Positions 32,209 through 40,920 of a stretch of 64,000 nucleotides of DNA are shown here, one piece after another. The stretch is from CAYPNP01 sp964412195 (GTDB taxonomy: Bacteria > Acidobacteriota > JAAYUB01), in NCBI GenBank assembly GCA_964412195.1, contig CAYPNP010000002.1, positions 62,001 to 126,000 on the forward strand. The letters are read 5' to 3'. The translations under genes were made by a program, and so were the position numbers. The notes below the pieces were generated by a model. The model saw only the letters and a list, made by a program, of their open reading frames with translations, made no database searches and had not been told where the DNA came from. Positions within the stretch are counted from its first letter, which is position 1. Each line of letters opens with the position of its first letter.

Positions 32209-33111
32209 ATGGACGACCAGTCCTTCGAGTGGGTGACCCTGGAAGTGGAGCTTCCCGAAAGCGACGTGGAAGCCGCCGAGGGGATCTGGACCGGCCTGGG
32301 GTCGACCGCCAGCGAACTGTGCCCCCTGCCCGGCGGCCGCATCCGCCTGACGGGCTACTTCCCGCCCGTGTCGACGCCGGCGGGCATGGCGGCGCTGGCC
32401 GAGGGGCTTCTGAAGGTGCTGTTGCCAGCCGGCGGCTTCCGGGTGACCGGACGCGGACTGGGGGCCGTGGATTGGGTCGCCCGCGGACGGGACTACTTCC
32501 ACCCCACGCCGGTGGGCGACCACTTCCTGATCCACCCCTCCTGGGAGATCCCGGCTGCCGACGGCGGACGGATCCGGCTGGAGATCGATCCCCAGCAGGC
32601 CTTCGGCACGGGCTCCCACGAGACCACCCGACTCTGCATCGCCCTGATGGAAAAGCACTTCGACTGCCGCTTCCGCCGCTGCTGCGACGCCGGCTGCGGG
32701 AGCGGCATCCTCCTGATCGCCCTGGAAAAATGGATCCGGCGCCGTTGCGGCGGCAATCTGCGGGACTTCCGGCTGCTGGGCATCGACATCGACGAGGCCA
32801 GCATCGTCACCGCCCGGGAAAACCGGGACCGGAACGGCTCCGATCCGACTCTGGAGTTCCGGCAGCAAGATCTGGCCGACCTCGCGGAGGCCCCGTTCCA
32901 CTTCATCTTCGCCAATCTCCTTTCCGAGATCCTCTGCCGGAACCGGGACCTGTTCGGCCGGATGCTGGCGCCGGGCGGCCGTCTGCTCCTGAGCGGCATC
33001 CTGGTGGAGGAGGAGGAGTCCGTCCGCGATCATTTTGCCGGCGCCGGCTGGCGGCTCCTCGATTCGGCCCGTGACGGCGAGTGGTCCGCCCTGGCGCTGG
33101 AAAAGGGCTGA
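32209..33111 (+). CDS. prmA: Ribosomal protein L11 methyltransferase PrmA
   Basis: 300 residues. The PrmA features are IRLEIDPQQAFGTGSHETT (substrate loop), the SAM motif DAGCGSGILLIAL, LGIDIDEASIVTAREN and FIFANLLSEILCR. It trimethylates lysines of ribosomal protein L11. The N-terminal domain is shorter and more divergent than in E. coli. The gene follows dnaJ by 12 bases, an arrangement seen in several phyla (dnaK-dnaJ-prmA). The next kinase gene begins three bases after its stop codon. Confidence 0.93.
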   Translation: MDDQSFEWVTLEVELPESDVEAAEGIWTGLGSTASELCPLPGGRIRLTGYFPPVSTPAGMAALAEGLLKVLLPAGGFRVTGRGLGAVDWVARGRDYFHPTPVGDHFLIHPSWEIPAADGGRIRLEIDPQQAFGTGSHETTRLCIALMEKHFDCRFRRCCDAGCGSGILLIALEKWIRRRCGGNLRDFRLLGIDIDEASIVTARENRDRNGSDPTLEFRQQDLADLAEAPFHFIFANLLSEILCRNRDLFGRMLAPGGRLLLSGILVEEEESVRDHFAGAGWRLLDSARDGEWSALALEKG

Positions 33112-33114
33112 GAC

Positions 33115-34542
33115 ATGCCGCGGCGCAGCTCCAGAACGAAGGCCGATCCGGCTCCCGACGCCGCCCAGCTCGTGCGGATGGTCGAGGAGCTGGCCGCCTC
33201 CAACCACCGGCTGCTCAACCGCGAGAACGAGCTGAGGCGCCGGCAGTTCTTCCAGGAGCAGTACAACAAGTCGGTGACCGAGCTGGTGTCGGCGGGCGAC
33301 CTGGAGAAAACCCTCGGCCGCGTCCTGGCCATCCTGTGCGAGGCCGCCGACGCCGAGATCGGTATCATCTTCCTCCTCTCCCCCGAGGAGAAGAAACTGG
33401 TGCCCTTCGCCAGCCACAACGTGGACGGCCCCCTGCACCCCTTCGACCTCGGCGCCGGTCTGGTCGGGTCGGTGGGGCGGGAAAAGAAGCGCCTCGTCTC
33501 GGGCGACATCCCGGCCAACTTCCCCTTCAAGATCCGCCGGACCAGCGACCTGGAGGTCCTGCCCAAGGTCATCCTGGCCCAGCCCCTGCTGCACGCCGAG
33601 CAGCTCCTGGGCGTGCTGCTGCTGGGCGGCATGGCCAGCTTCCCCGCCGAGAGCCTGGACCTGGCGGAGCGGGTGTCGGTGCAGATCGCCCTGGCCGTCG
33701 TCAACGCCATGACCCTTCAGCGGGCGGTGGACCTGGCCCGCGAGCTGAAGTACAAGTCGGAGGCGCTGAAGAAGCGCTACGTGGACCTGGAGAAGGCCCA
33801 CCGGGCGAAATCGGTCTTCATGGCCGGCGTCTCCCATGAGCTGAAGACCCCGCTGCACGCCATCATCGGCTTCGCCCAGGTGCTGCGGCGCAAGGGCCAC
33901 GGCCCGCTGACGCCGCGGCAGGAGGAGTACGTCCGGTTCATCCTCAAGAACGGCGAGCACCTCCTCACGCTGATCAACGACATCCTGGACCTGTCCCGGA
34001 TTGAATCCGGCTCGCTGGAGCTCACCCCCCAGGACCTCAACATCACGTCCCTCCTGGACGAGTGCGTCCGCTCGCTGCGGCCGCTGGCCCGCCAGCGGTC
34101 CCAGCGGATCTCCCTGCACTGCGGCAGCGAGATCCCCGCGGTGCGGGCCGACCGGGCCAAGCTCAAGCAGGTGGTCTTCAACCTGTTGGGCAACGCCATC
34201 AAGTTCTCCCCCGACGGCGGGTCGATCCGCGTCCACGCCGGCCTGGGCGAGTTCGGCGACGAGATCCGTATCGCCGTGCAGGACGCCGGGCCGGGCGTCC
34301 CGCCGGAGGAGCAGGAGCGGATCTTCGAGCCATTCGTCCGCCTGCCCGGACAGGAGCCGCGCGAGGGCACGGGCCTTGGCCTGGCCATCGCCAAGCGGCT
34401 GGTGGAGCTGCACGGCGGCCGCGTCTGGGTGGACTCGGCGCCGGGCAAGGGCAGCACGTTCGCCTTCTCCCTGCCGGTGGCCGGCTTCGAACCGGGCGCC
34501 CGCGGGAAGGACATCGTCCGCATGAGCGAGAATCCCTTATGA
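33115..34542 (+). CDS. Cytoplasmic GAF-domain sensor histidine kinase
   Basis: 475 residues with no membrane segment. An N-terminal coiled coil (about 20-50) precedes a GAF domain (about 55-205, AEIGIIFLLSPEEKKLVPFA), followed by a linker helix. The HisKA box has His241 in GVSHELKTPLHAI. The HATPase domain shows VVFNLLGNAIKFSP, VQDAGPGVP and GTGLGLAIAKRL. A soluble ligand is likely sensed. It overlaps the next gene in ATGA, so the two kinases are made together and may form a relay. Confidence 0.93.
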   Translation: MPRRSSRTKADPAPDAAQLVRMVEELAASNHRLLNRENELRRRQFFQEQYNKSVTELVSAGDLEKTLGRVLAILCEAADAEIGIIFLLSPEEKKLVPFASHNVDGPLHPFDLGAGLVGSVGREKKRLVSGDIPANFPFKIRRTSDLEVLPKVILAQPLLHAEQLLGVLLLGGMASFPAESLDLAERVSVQIALAVVNAMTLQRAVDLARELKYKSEALKKRYVDLEKAHRAKSVFMAGVSHELKTPLHAIIGFAQVLRRKGHGPLTPRQEEYVRFILKNGEHLLTLINDILDLSRIESGSLELTPQDLNITSLLDECVRSLRPLARQRSQRISLHCGSEIPAVRADRAKLKQVVFNLLGNAIKFSPDGGSIRVHAGLGEFGDEIRIAVQDAGPGVPPEEQERIFEPFVRLPGQEPREGTGLGLAIAKRLVELHGGRVWVDSAPGKGSTFAFSLPVAGFEPGARGKDIVRMSENPL

Positions 34543-35633
34543 ACAACCCGCCTCTCCTTCTGCTGGTCGACGACGTGCCGGACAACCTGGCGCTGCTGGA
34601 GGCGATCCTCGCCCCGGAAGGGTATGCCCTCCGCACCGCGCTCTCCGGGGAGGAAGGCCTGCGGGTGGCCCGCCAGGAGCCGGTCGACCTGGTCCTGCTG
34701 GACGTGCTCATGCCCGGCATGGACGGCTTCGCGGCCTGCCGCGCGCTCCGCGGGCAGCCGAAGACCCGGTTCGTGCCGGTGATCATGGTGACGGCGCTCA
34801 ACGAGATCGAGGACCGCATCCGCGGGCTGGAAGCCGGCGCCGACGACTTCATCGCCAAGCCGTTCTCCGACGACCTGCTGGTAGCCAAGATCCGCTCCCT
34901 GCTCCGGCTCAAGCAGATGCGGGACGACGTGGAGGCGCAGCGGGCCGACTTCACCAACATGATCGTGCACGACCTGCGGGCGCCGATCCACAACATCCTG
35001 GGCCTGTCGGAGCTGCTGCGGGAGGGGCTGGCCGGCGACGAGGCGTCCCTCCGGCTGCTCGGGCTGCTGGACAAGAGCGCGCGGAAGCTGGACAAGCTGG
35101 CTGCCGAGTTCCTCGACCTCAACCGGATGGAAGCCGGCCGGCTGAAGCTGAATCTCCGTCCGGCTGACCTAGTCTCGTTGGCGGAAGCGGCGCTGGACCA
35201 CTTCCGCACCGCCAGCCCGAACAAGAAGCTGCGTTTCGAACTGCACGCGCCCGGAGAACCCCTGGTCCTGGAGGTCGACGCGGAGCGCCTGGACCACGTC
35301 TTCACGAACCTGCTGCAAAACGCCGTCAAGTTTTCTCCCGCCGGCGGCGCCGTCGACGTCACCGTCGAGACGACTGACGCCGGCGCCCGGGTGACGGTGG
35401 AGGACCAGGGGCCGGGGCTCCCACCCGGCGACGAAGAGGCCGTTTTCGAAAAATACATCCAGCGGGAACCGCGGCAGGGCGGCGTCGGCCTCGGCCTGTA
35501 CGTCAGCAAGGCCGTCATCGACGCCCACGGCGGGTCGATCCGGGCCGGGAACCGTCCGGACGGCGGCGCCCGGTTCGTGTTCGAGCTGCCGCGGAAAAGC
35601 CCTCTTCCCGCGTCCTCCCAGGCCGATTCATAG
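34539..35633 (+). CDS. Response regulator-histidine kinase fusion
   Basis: 364 residues. An N-terminal receiver domain (about 5-120) has the phospho-acceptor Asp55 in LLDVLMPGMDG, followed by a KPFSDDLL hinge. A HisKA domain has His144 in MIVHDLRAPIH, and the HATPase has VFTNLLQNAVKFSP, VEDQGPGLPP and GGVGLGLYVSKAV. The receiver-first order suggests it is phosphorylated by another kinase, most simply the GAF-kinase whose stop codon overlaps this start. No DNA-binding output domain is present, so its downstream target is unknown. Confidence 0.93.
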   Translation: MNNPPLLLLVDDVPDNLALLEAILAPEGYALRTALSGEEGLRVARQEPVDLVLLDVLMPGMDGFAACRALRGQPKTRFVPVIMVTALNEIEDRIRGLEAGADDFIAKPFSDDLLVAKIRSLLRLKQMRDDVEAQRADFTNMIVHDLRAPIHNILGLSELLREGLAGDEASLRLLGLLDKSARKLDKLAAEFLDLNRMEAGRLKLNLRPADLVSLAEAALDHFRTASPNKKLRFELHAPGEPLVLEVDAERLDHVFTNLLQNAVKFSPAGGAVDVTVETTDAGARVTVEDQGPGLPPGDEEAVFEKYIQREPRQGGVGLGLYVSKAVIDAHGGSIRAGNRPDGGARFVFELPRKSPLPASSQADS

Positions 35634-35644
35634 GAGTGAACCCA

Positions 35645-36259
35645 GTGCGATACATGAAATGGATCCGGATGTCCCTGCTCCTGGGCGTGCTTGCGGGCAC
35701 GGTCCTGTCCCAAACCGGCCCGGTTGCGCCGGCCGCGGGCGATCCCGCCGCCCGGCCGGCTTTCCTGAAGCAGTTCCCGCCGAAGAAGATCAAGGTGCGC
35801 GGGCCGCAACACCTCCTGCGCTTCGAGGACATCGACCGGCGCATCGCCGACGTCGCGGCGTGGATGGAGCAGCGGCAGACCGCCCTCCCCGATCCGGAAG
35901 CCCCCAAGGGAACGCCCGCCACCGTCAGCTTCGCCGAGTTGTTCCAGCCGGTCCGGACCGACGCGCTGTTCCCCCTGACCAACAGTGTCGTCCGCTGGGT
36001 GCCCGAGTCCAGCCTGGCCGGGCTGACCGTCTTCGACGGCACCGGCACGCCCATGGGTTCCTTCTCCAACAAGTACCCCTTCACCCGCTCGGGGGCGCAG
36101 AGCTACACCCTGTGGTTCTTCCAGTACCAGGCGTCCGACGGGCACCTCCGGCGCACCGGCCCCGATCTCCTGCTGGACCGGTTCTCCGTCCGCTGGCTCG
36201 ACATCGCCGACAAGCCCTGTCTCGTTCTCGGTTGGAACGGGGAAACGGTGAATCGGTGA
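35645..36259 (+). CDS. Unknown secreted protein, end overlapped by repeat
   Basis: 204 residues. A signal peptide (WIRMSLLLGVLAGTVLSQ) is followed by a mature region without a recognised domain. I chose the GTG at 35645, nine bases after AGGAG. The last codons (GAAACGGTGAATCGG) and the stop TGA lie inside the GTGAATCG repeat at the start of the left inverted cassette. The natural C-terminus may have been altered by that repeat. It follows the receiver-kinase gene after 11 bases and may share its transcript. Confidence 0.65.
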   Translation: MRYMKWIRMSLLLGVLAGTVLSQTGPVAPAAGDPAARPAFLKQFPPKKIKVRGPQHLLRFEDIDRRIADVAAWMEQRQTALPDPEAPKGTPATVSFAELFQPVRTDALFPLTNSVVRWVPESSLAGLTVFDGTGTPMGSFSNKYPFTRSGAQSYTLWFFQYQASDGHLRRTGPDLLLDRFSVRWLDIADKPCLVLGWNGETVNR

Positions 36260-36442
36260 ATGGGTGAATCGGCCAAGCGATTTCCCTCGTGCCCGTGCTT
36301 ACTCGAAAATAGAACATTACCGATCATACTCGTCGATCGTCATCGTGCTCGTAATCGGATGAAGAGGTTCACGCAGAGCCCGCAGAGAGGCAGAGGCGCG
36401 GAGCATCGCCCGAGCGCGGACGTCCCCGTGCGCACGATCTGA
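36250..36442 (+). repeat. Modular repeat cassette, left copy
   Basis: Ordered blocks: GTGAATCG units, then GTGAATCGGCCAAGCG-type block B1 (36264-36288), CGTAATCGGATGAAGA block B2 (36350-36372), a CGCAGAG/GGCGCGGAG stretch, and GAGCGCGGACGTCC block B3 (36412-36425), ending near ACGATCT. The same blocks occur in the same relative order, inverted, at 37500-37672. B1 is identical over 25 bases; B2 differs at one of 23. Confidence 0.85.
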
Positions 36443-36492
36443 CAACCGGCCGAATATCCGTTGGACCGATCGCAGACTTTGAAAAGAATCCC

Positions 36493-37326
36493 ATGAGACG
36501 TATGCTGTCGATGATCCAGATTCTGTTCCTCGCCTTCGCCGCTGGCCATCCCGCGATGGCGCAGGAGATCATGACGGAAACAAGGATCGTCACCGAGGCG
36601 GAACTTCTGAAGTTCATGGAGGATTCCGCCCGGGTGGAGGCGACTCCCATCCAGCGCGGCGTCATGACTCCGCAACAGAAAGCGCACAGCAAGCTGGACA
36701 TTTTCAAAAATCCCTATGGCGCCAGCATCACGGAGGAGTTGTCGAAACTGCAACCGAATCAATTTCTCCGATTCGGTCGCGGATCCAACGAGTCGTATGA
36801 CCCGGCTTGCCCGACGTCCAAACTTCACGTCACCCTGAAGGCGCTGGCGGCGGGAGCGGACGCGGTTGTGATCGGCCAGGTTGTGGAGCAAGCCTCCCAG
36901 CTTACGGAGGATGATCGCTTCCTCTTCACCGATTACCAGCTCGACCTGGACCGGGTCTTGAAAGAGTGCCCGACCGCTCCCCTGAAGGTCCCCGGTAAAA
37001 TCGCGGTCACCCGGATCGGCGGAACCGTGCTGCTGGAAGGCCATGTCATCCAGGCTGTCGACGAGAACTTGCCCTTGTTTCACCAAGGATGTCGATATCT
37101 TCTCTTTTTGAAGTATCTTCAAGGAACCGGCTCCTATCGGTCCGTGGATAAACTTTCCAGCTTTTGGCTGATCAAGAACCGGGTGATCCGATACAATCAA
37201 CACTTTCGGACACTTCGCGACAAGGCGGCGGACGTGAAGACGGACGAAGGAGAGTCCATCGACATCGAAACGTTCATTGCCGAAGTGTCGTCCGCCATCG
37301 GGGAAGCAGCAGAATCAAAACAGTAG
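36493..37326 (+). CDS. Unknown secreted protein between inverted repeat cassettes
   Basis: 277 residues. A signal peptide (MIQILFLAFAAGHPAMAQ) is followed by a mature domain with no recognised motif. A segment GADAVVIGQVVEQ, FLFTDYQLDLDRVLK, VTRIGGTVLLEG and GCRYLLFLKYL looks like a folded beta-rich domain. The DNA is visibly richer in A+T than the neighbours. The ribosome site is weak (GAAAAGAATCCC before ATG). The gene is alone between two inverted copies of the modular repeat. No transposase is present. Confidence 0.7.
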   Translation: MRRMLSMIQILFLAFAAGHPAMAQEIMTETRIVTEAELLKFMEDSARVEATPIQRGVMTPQQKAHSKLDIFKNPYGASITEELSKLQPNQFLRFGRGSNESYDPACPTSKLHVTLKALAAGADAVVIGQVVEQASQLTEDDRFLFTDYQLDLDRVLKECPTAPLKVPGKIAVTRIGGTVLLEGHVIQAVDENLPLFHQGCRYLLFLKYLQGTGSYRSVDKLSSFWLIKNRVIRYNQHFRTLRDKAADVKTDEGESIDIETFIAEVSSAIGEAAESKQ

Positions 37327-37499
37327 AGCCTTCCTACTTCATCGCAAGAAGATGACCCGCCTGATTCGATCGTGGCCACCGTGACGCCGCGGGCGACAGG
37401 TGGTACTCCCCGTCCGCCGGCCACGGAACAACTCTTGACCTCCTGGATTTCTGGTACCGGGACCGTCCCTCAGTTGGGCGCCGCGGTGCACGGCTATTG

Positions 37500-37672
37500 T
37501 CTGAGATCGTACGGACGCGGACGTCCGCGCTCCGGCGCTGCTCTGCGCCATCGATTCTATGGGTGAACTTCTTCATCCGATTACGATTACGATTACGGGC
37601 ACGATTACGATGATGGGCACGAGCAAGAGGGAAATCGCTTGGCCGATTCACCGATTCACCCATTCACCGATT
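37500..37672 (-). repeat. Modular repeat cassette, right inverted copy
   Basis: Read on the minus strand, this repeats the left cassette: GTGAATCG units, B1 (37627-37651), runs of CGTAATCG, B2 (37563-37585), a GCAGAGC stretch and B3 (37519-37532). One extra TGAATCGG unit and more CGTAATCG copies are the main differences. The rest of the gap 37327-37740 shows no gene. Confidence 0.85.
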
Positions 37673-37740
37673 TACCGTCCGGAATCCACGAGCGGCCCAC
37701 CTGAGTCTAAGAGAGAAAATCAGGCCCGGCGGGGGACGAC

Positions 37741-38181
37741 ATGACCGTGAAAGAGCTTCTGGCCGTCAAGGGGACAGCGACCTATTCCATCCTGCAGCAG
37801 GACACCCTGTGGCACGCCCTGGAGAAGATGGTGGAGCACAACGTGGGCGCGCTGCTGGTCCTCGACGAGCGGCGGGCCGTCCGGGGCATCCTCTCGGAAC
37901 GGGACATCCTGCGCCGCTGCATCCATCAGGGGAAGGACCCGCGCCACGAAAAGGTGGATGCCTATGCCACCACCCACATCCTCATCGTGACGCCGGCAAA
38001 CACCCTCGATGACGCCATGGGAGTCATGACCCAGAACCGCATCCGCCACCTGCCGGTGGTGGAGGGGAAGGACCTGGTTGGGGTGATCTCCATCGGCGAC
38101 GTGGTGAAGGCCCTGCTCCACGCCACCCAGACCGAGAACCGGTTCCTGGTGGATTACATCACGGCGAAGTACCCGGCCTGA
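37741..38181 (+). CDS. CBS-domain pair protein
   Basis: 146 residues consisting of two CBS domains. The first covers about 8-66 (TLWHALEKMVEHNVGALLVLDE, GILSERDILRR). The second covers about 78-140 (TLDDAMGVMTQNRIRHLPVVEG, GVISIGDVV). Such stand-alone CBS proteins bind adenine nucleotides or other ligands and act as sensors. No membrane segment or enzymatic domain is fused. GGCGGGGGA precedes the ATG. It stands next to the repeat cassette and converges on btuC. Confidence 0.92.
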   Translation: MTVKELLAVKGTATYSILQQDTLWHALEKMVEHNVGALLVLDERRAVRGILSERDILRRCIHQGKDPRHEKVDAYATTHILIVTPANTLDDAMGVMTQNRIRHLPVVEGKDLVGVISIGDVVKALLHATQTENRFLVDYITAKYPA

Positions 38182-38185
38182 CGCA

Positions 38186-38238
38186 AGACGATAGACCATA
38201 GACGATGGACCATGGTCTACGGTCAATGGTCCATGGTC
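38186..38238. repeat. Word repeat ATGGACCAT/ATGGTCCAT between convergent genes
   Basis: Several copies of GACCATAG, GATGGACCATGG and ATGGTCCATGG fill the gap. ATGGACCAT and ATGGTCCAT can form a 9-bp hairpin. No T-run follows. Confidence 0.6.
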
Positions 38239-38241
38239 TGA

Positions 38242-39252
38242 TCAGAAGTAGAAGCGGTCGTAGCGGCCTCGGATCAGCAGCCAAAGGAAGAACGGTCCGC
38301 CCAGCAGCGCCGTGATCACGCCCACGGGCATCTCCGCCGGGGAGACAGCCGTCCGAGCTGCGAAGTCGCACACCGCCAGGAACGCCCCGCCCCCCAGCAG
38401 GCAGGCCCCCAGCAGCCGCCGGTGCTCGGCCCCCAGCCACAGCCGCAGGAAGTGCGGCACCATCATCCCGACGAAGCCGATGGGGCCGCAGAAGGACACC
38501 ACCACGCCCGTCAGCAGCGACACCACGAAGAAGACCACGATCTTGACGCGGGTGACGTGCACTCCGCGCGTGCGGGCTAGGTCCTCCCCGGCCAGGATCA
38601 GGTTCAGGTCGTGGACGAAGTAGAAGATCACCCCGGCGCAGGGCGCGAGCACCACCAGGAGCTGCAGCGGGCGGGAGAACCCCACGGTGTTCAGGTCCCC
38701 CATCAGCCAGCGCACCAGGTGGTACGTGCCGGAGATGTCGCTCACGTACTGCAGGAAGAGGATCGCCGAGGAGAAGAAGAAACTCAGCGCCACGCCCGCC
38801 AGGAGCATCACCTCGGTGGAAAACTCCCGCCGCATCGAGGCGAAGAAATAGATGAACGCCACCGTGGCCAGCGCGCCGGCAAATGAGAAGAGGCTCACCG
38901 CCGAGAAGCCCGCCACCGTGAAGAGCAGTCCCAGCTTCAGCGCTACCGCCACGCCCAGCGAGGCGCCGCTCGACACGCCGAGGGTGAACGGGGTGGCCAG
39001 CGGGTTGCGGAAGATGGCCTGGAACACCATGCCCGCCACCGCCAGTGCCGCACCGGCGAGGAAACCCAGCGCCACCCGCGGCACGCGAAGCTCCCAAAAG
39101 ATCTTCCCCATGGGCGTGTCTGCGAAGCCGGGTTGCCAGAGCTGGCCCGGCCGCACGACCGTCTCCCCCAGCAGCGGCAGTACCAGCGGGATGGCCGCCA
39201 GCAGGGCGAAGGCAGTCCAGGCAAAGATCCTACGACGGGTGCGTGGCGTCAT
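38242..39252 (-). CDS. btuC: Vitamin B12 ABC transporter permease, FecCD/BtuC family
   Basis: 336 residues, about ten membrane helices. FecCD features are LRVPRVALGFLAGAALAVAGMVFQ, the FRNPLATPFTLGVSSGASLG motif and ARTRGVHVTR near the end. The start ATG at 39252 overlaps the ATPase stop (ATGA). The transporter is assigned to corrinoids because the operon begins with a cobalamin riboswitch and a BtuB-type receptor. Confidence 0.93.
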   Translation of the reverse strand: MTPRTRRRIFAWTAFALLAAIPLVLPLLGETVVRPGQLWQPGFADTPMGKIFWELRVPRVALGFLAGAALAVAGMVFQAIFRNPLATPFTLGVSSGASLGVAVALKLGLLFTVAGFSAVSLFSFAGALATVAFIYFFASMRREFSTEVMLLAGVALSFFFSSAILFLQYVSDISGTYHLVRWLMGDLNTVGFSRPLQLLVVLAPCAGVIFYFVHDLNLILAGEDLARTRGVHVTRVKIVVFFVVSLLTGVVVSFCGPIGFVGMMVPHFLRLWLGAEHRRLLGACLLGGGAFLAVCDFAARTAVSPAEMPVGVITALLGGPFFLWLLIRGRYDRFYF

Positions 39253-40049
39253 GCGCCGCCTCCCCCGGCGAGGAACGCCGGCGGCTGGGAGGCGTGGGAA
39301 GCGCACTCGTAGCGGTCGAATGGCACATCGTAGAGCTCGGCCAGCATTTTTCCCGGCTCGATCTCCCCAGGCGGCCCGAAGTGAAGCACCCGCCCGGCTT
39401 TGAGGCAGAGCACCCGCCCGGACTGGGCCAGGGCGGCGTTGGCGTCGTGGGTCACCACGAGGAGGGTCTTGCCCTGCCGGTGCAGATCCCGCAACAGCCC
39501 GTGCACCTCCAGGGCGTGACGCGGGTCGAGGAAGGTGGCCGGCTCGTCCAGCAGGATGACCTCCGCCTCCTGGACCATGGCCGCGGCGATGAACACCTTC
39601 TGCCGCTCCCCGCCGCTGAGCGTGTCCAGGTAGCGCGCCTCGAATCCCGTCAGCCCCACCGCCCGGAGCACGTCCGCCACCAGCCGGAGGTCCCGTTCGC
39701 CCGGCTGCTCGAAGGGCGACAGGTGCGGGTACCGGTTCATCAGCAGGAACTCCTGCGTCCGGAACGGCGCGATGAACCCCTTGGCTTGCGGCACGTACGC
39801 CATGAGGCGGGCCAGCGCCTTGTGGCCGTATCGCGCCAGCGGCTGGCCGAGCAGGCGCACCGATCCGGACTGGACCGGCAACAGGCGCACCAGATGTTTG
39901 AGGAGAGTGGACTTGCCTGCCCCGTTGGGTCCGAGGATGCTCAGGAACTCGCCGCGCGCCACGTGGAAGGAGACCTTGTCGAGGACGGGCTTGCCTTCCG
40001 GAGTGTAGGCGAGATCCAGCACCGAGATGAATTCCTGGTCCAGGCTCAC
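39249..40049 (-). CDS. btuD: Vitamin B12 ABC transporter ATP-binding protein
   Basis: 266 residues. Walker A is GPNGAGKSTLLKH (about residues 42-54), the signature LSGGERQKVFIAAAM, Walker B VILLDEPATFLD and the switch His in VVTHDANAAL. It belongs to the iron-siderophore/B12 class of importers. I chose the GTG at 40049 because AGGAGG lies seven bases upstream and GTGA overlaps the stop codon of btuF; a GTG at 40070 gives seven more residues. It drives BtuC. Confidence 0.93.
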   Translation of the reverse strand: MSLDQEFISVLDLAYTPEGKPVLDKVSFHVARGEFLSILGPNGAGKSTLLKHLVRLLPVQSGSVRLLGQPLARYGHKALARLMAYVPQAKGFIAPFRTQEFLLMNRYPHLSPFEQPGERDLRLVADVLRAVGLTGFEARYLDTLSGGERQKVFIAAAMVQEAEVILLDEPATFLDPRHALEVHGLLRDLHRQGKTLLVVTHDANAALAQSGRVLCLKAGRVLHFGPPGEIEPGKMLAELYDVPFDRYECASHASQPPAFLAGGGGA

Positions 40050-40909
40050 TTCCGCGCCTCCTGGAGGCACTGACGGATCCTCCGCACGCTCTGCGCTACC
40101 CGCGGCCCCGGAATGGCCAGGTAGGACTCATCCAGGATCACGATCCGCCCTTTGCGGACCGCCGTGATGGCCGGCAGGCGGTCCCAGTCGTGCCGCAGGG
40201 CGGCTTTCTGCCCGTCTCCGAGGTGCTGGCCGGGATAGAGCTCCAGGATGATTTCCGGATCCATGCGGGAGATCCCCTCCAGCGACAGGCTCGGGTAGCG
40301 GATCCTGCCGGCGTAGGCGTTGCACCCCCCGGCCGCCTCGAGCAACTCCCCCAGGAAGGTGCCCGGCGCGGCCACGTAGATGTTGGACAGCTCCCCCCAG
40401 TTCCGCCCTACCACCAGCAGCACCTTCGGCGGCCGCGCGGCGGCGTCCGCCTTCCGCAGGCCGGCCAGTTCCGCCGCCAGCGCGCCGGCCAGCCGGCCGC
40501 CCGCGGCCGCGTCGCCCAGCCAGCCCGCCACCCGGCGGATCGCCCGGTCGATGTCCGCCAGCCGGTAGAGCGGCAGGACCTCCGAACGGATCTCCAGCTG
40601 CCGGAGCTGCCCCGCCAGCTCGGCCTCCTCCGGCACCGCCAGCACCAGGTCGGGCCGGAGTCCGACGATGGTCTCCCGCCGGGGATTCAGGAAGCCGCCC
40701 ACCCGGGTCCGTTCCGTGGCCTCCGGTGGGTAGTCGCAGAAGTCGGTCACGCCCACCACGCGGTCCCCCTTCCCCAAAGCGAAGCAGATCTCGGTGAAGG
40801 CCGGCGCCAGGCACACGACCCGCCGGGCGCCCTGTTGCGCCGGCTCCGCGGCGTTCGCCGCCGCCGCGGCCCCGACCAGGACCAGGGCGGCCGCTGCCCA
40901 TCGCCGCAT
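40046..40909 (-). CDS. btuF: Vitamin B12 periplasmic binding protein
   Basis: 287 residues with a signal peptide (RRWAAAALVLVGAAAAANAA). Two lobes of the helical-backbone binding-protein class are visible: VVCLAPAFTEICFALGKGDRVVGVT, and LLVVGRNWGELSNIYVAAPGTFLGELLEAAGG, with DPEIILEL. It should hand corrinoid from BtuB to BtuCD. I chose the ATG at 40909, which lies 12 bases after the btuB stop codon. It lacks a lipobox, so it appears to be soluble. Confidence 0.9.
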   Translation of the reverse strand: MRRWAAAALVLVGAAAAANAAEPAQQGARRVVCLAPAFTEICFALGKGDRVVGVTDFCDYPPEATERTRVGGFLNPRRETIVGLRPDLVLAVPEEAELAGQLRQLEIRSEVLPLYRLADIDRAIRRVAGWLGDAAAGGRLAGALAAELAGLRKADAAARPPKVLLVVGRNWGELSNIYVAAPGTFLGELLEAAGGCNAYAGRIRYPSLSLEGISRMDPEIILELYPGQHLGDGQKAALRHDWDRLPAITAVRKGRIVILDESYLAIPGPRVAQSVRRIRQCLQEARK

Positions 40910-40920
40910 GCGGTTCCCGT

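Noticed and set aside
31015..34413. A 1132-codon minus-strand frame opposite dnaJ, prmA and the kinase
   Set aside because: Same codon-bias artefact; the plus-strand products are clearly recognised.
36250..36442. CRISPR array
   Set aside because: Units are too short (8-16 bases) and irregularly spaced, and no cas gene is present.
36250..37672. Classical insertion sequence or composite transposon
   Set aside because: No transposase frame is present; the repeats lack simple terminal inverted repeats, and no target duplication was seen by eye.
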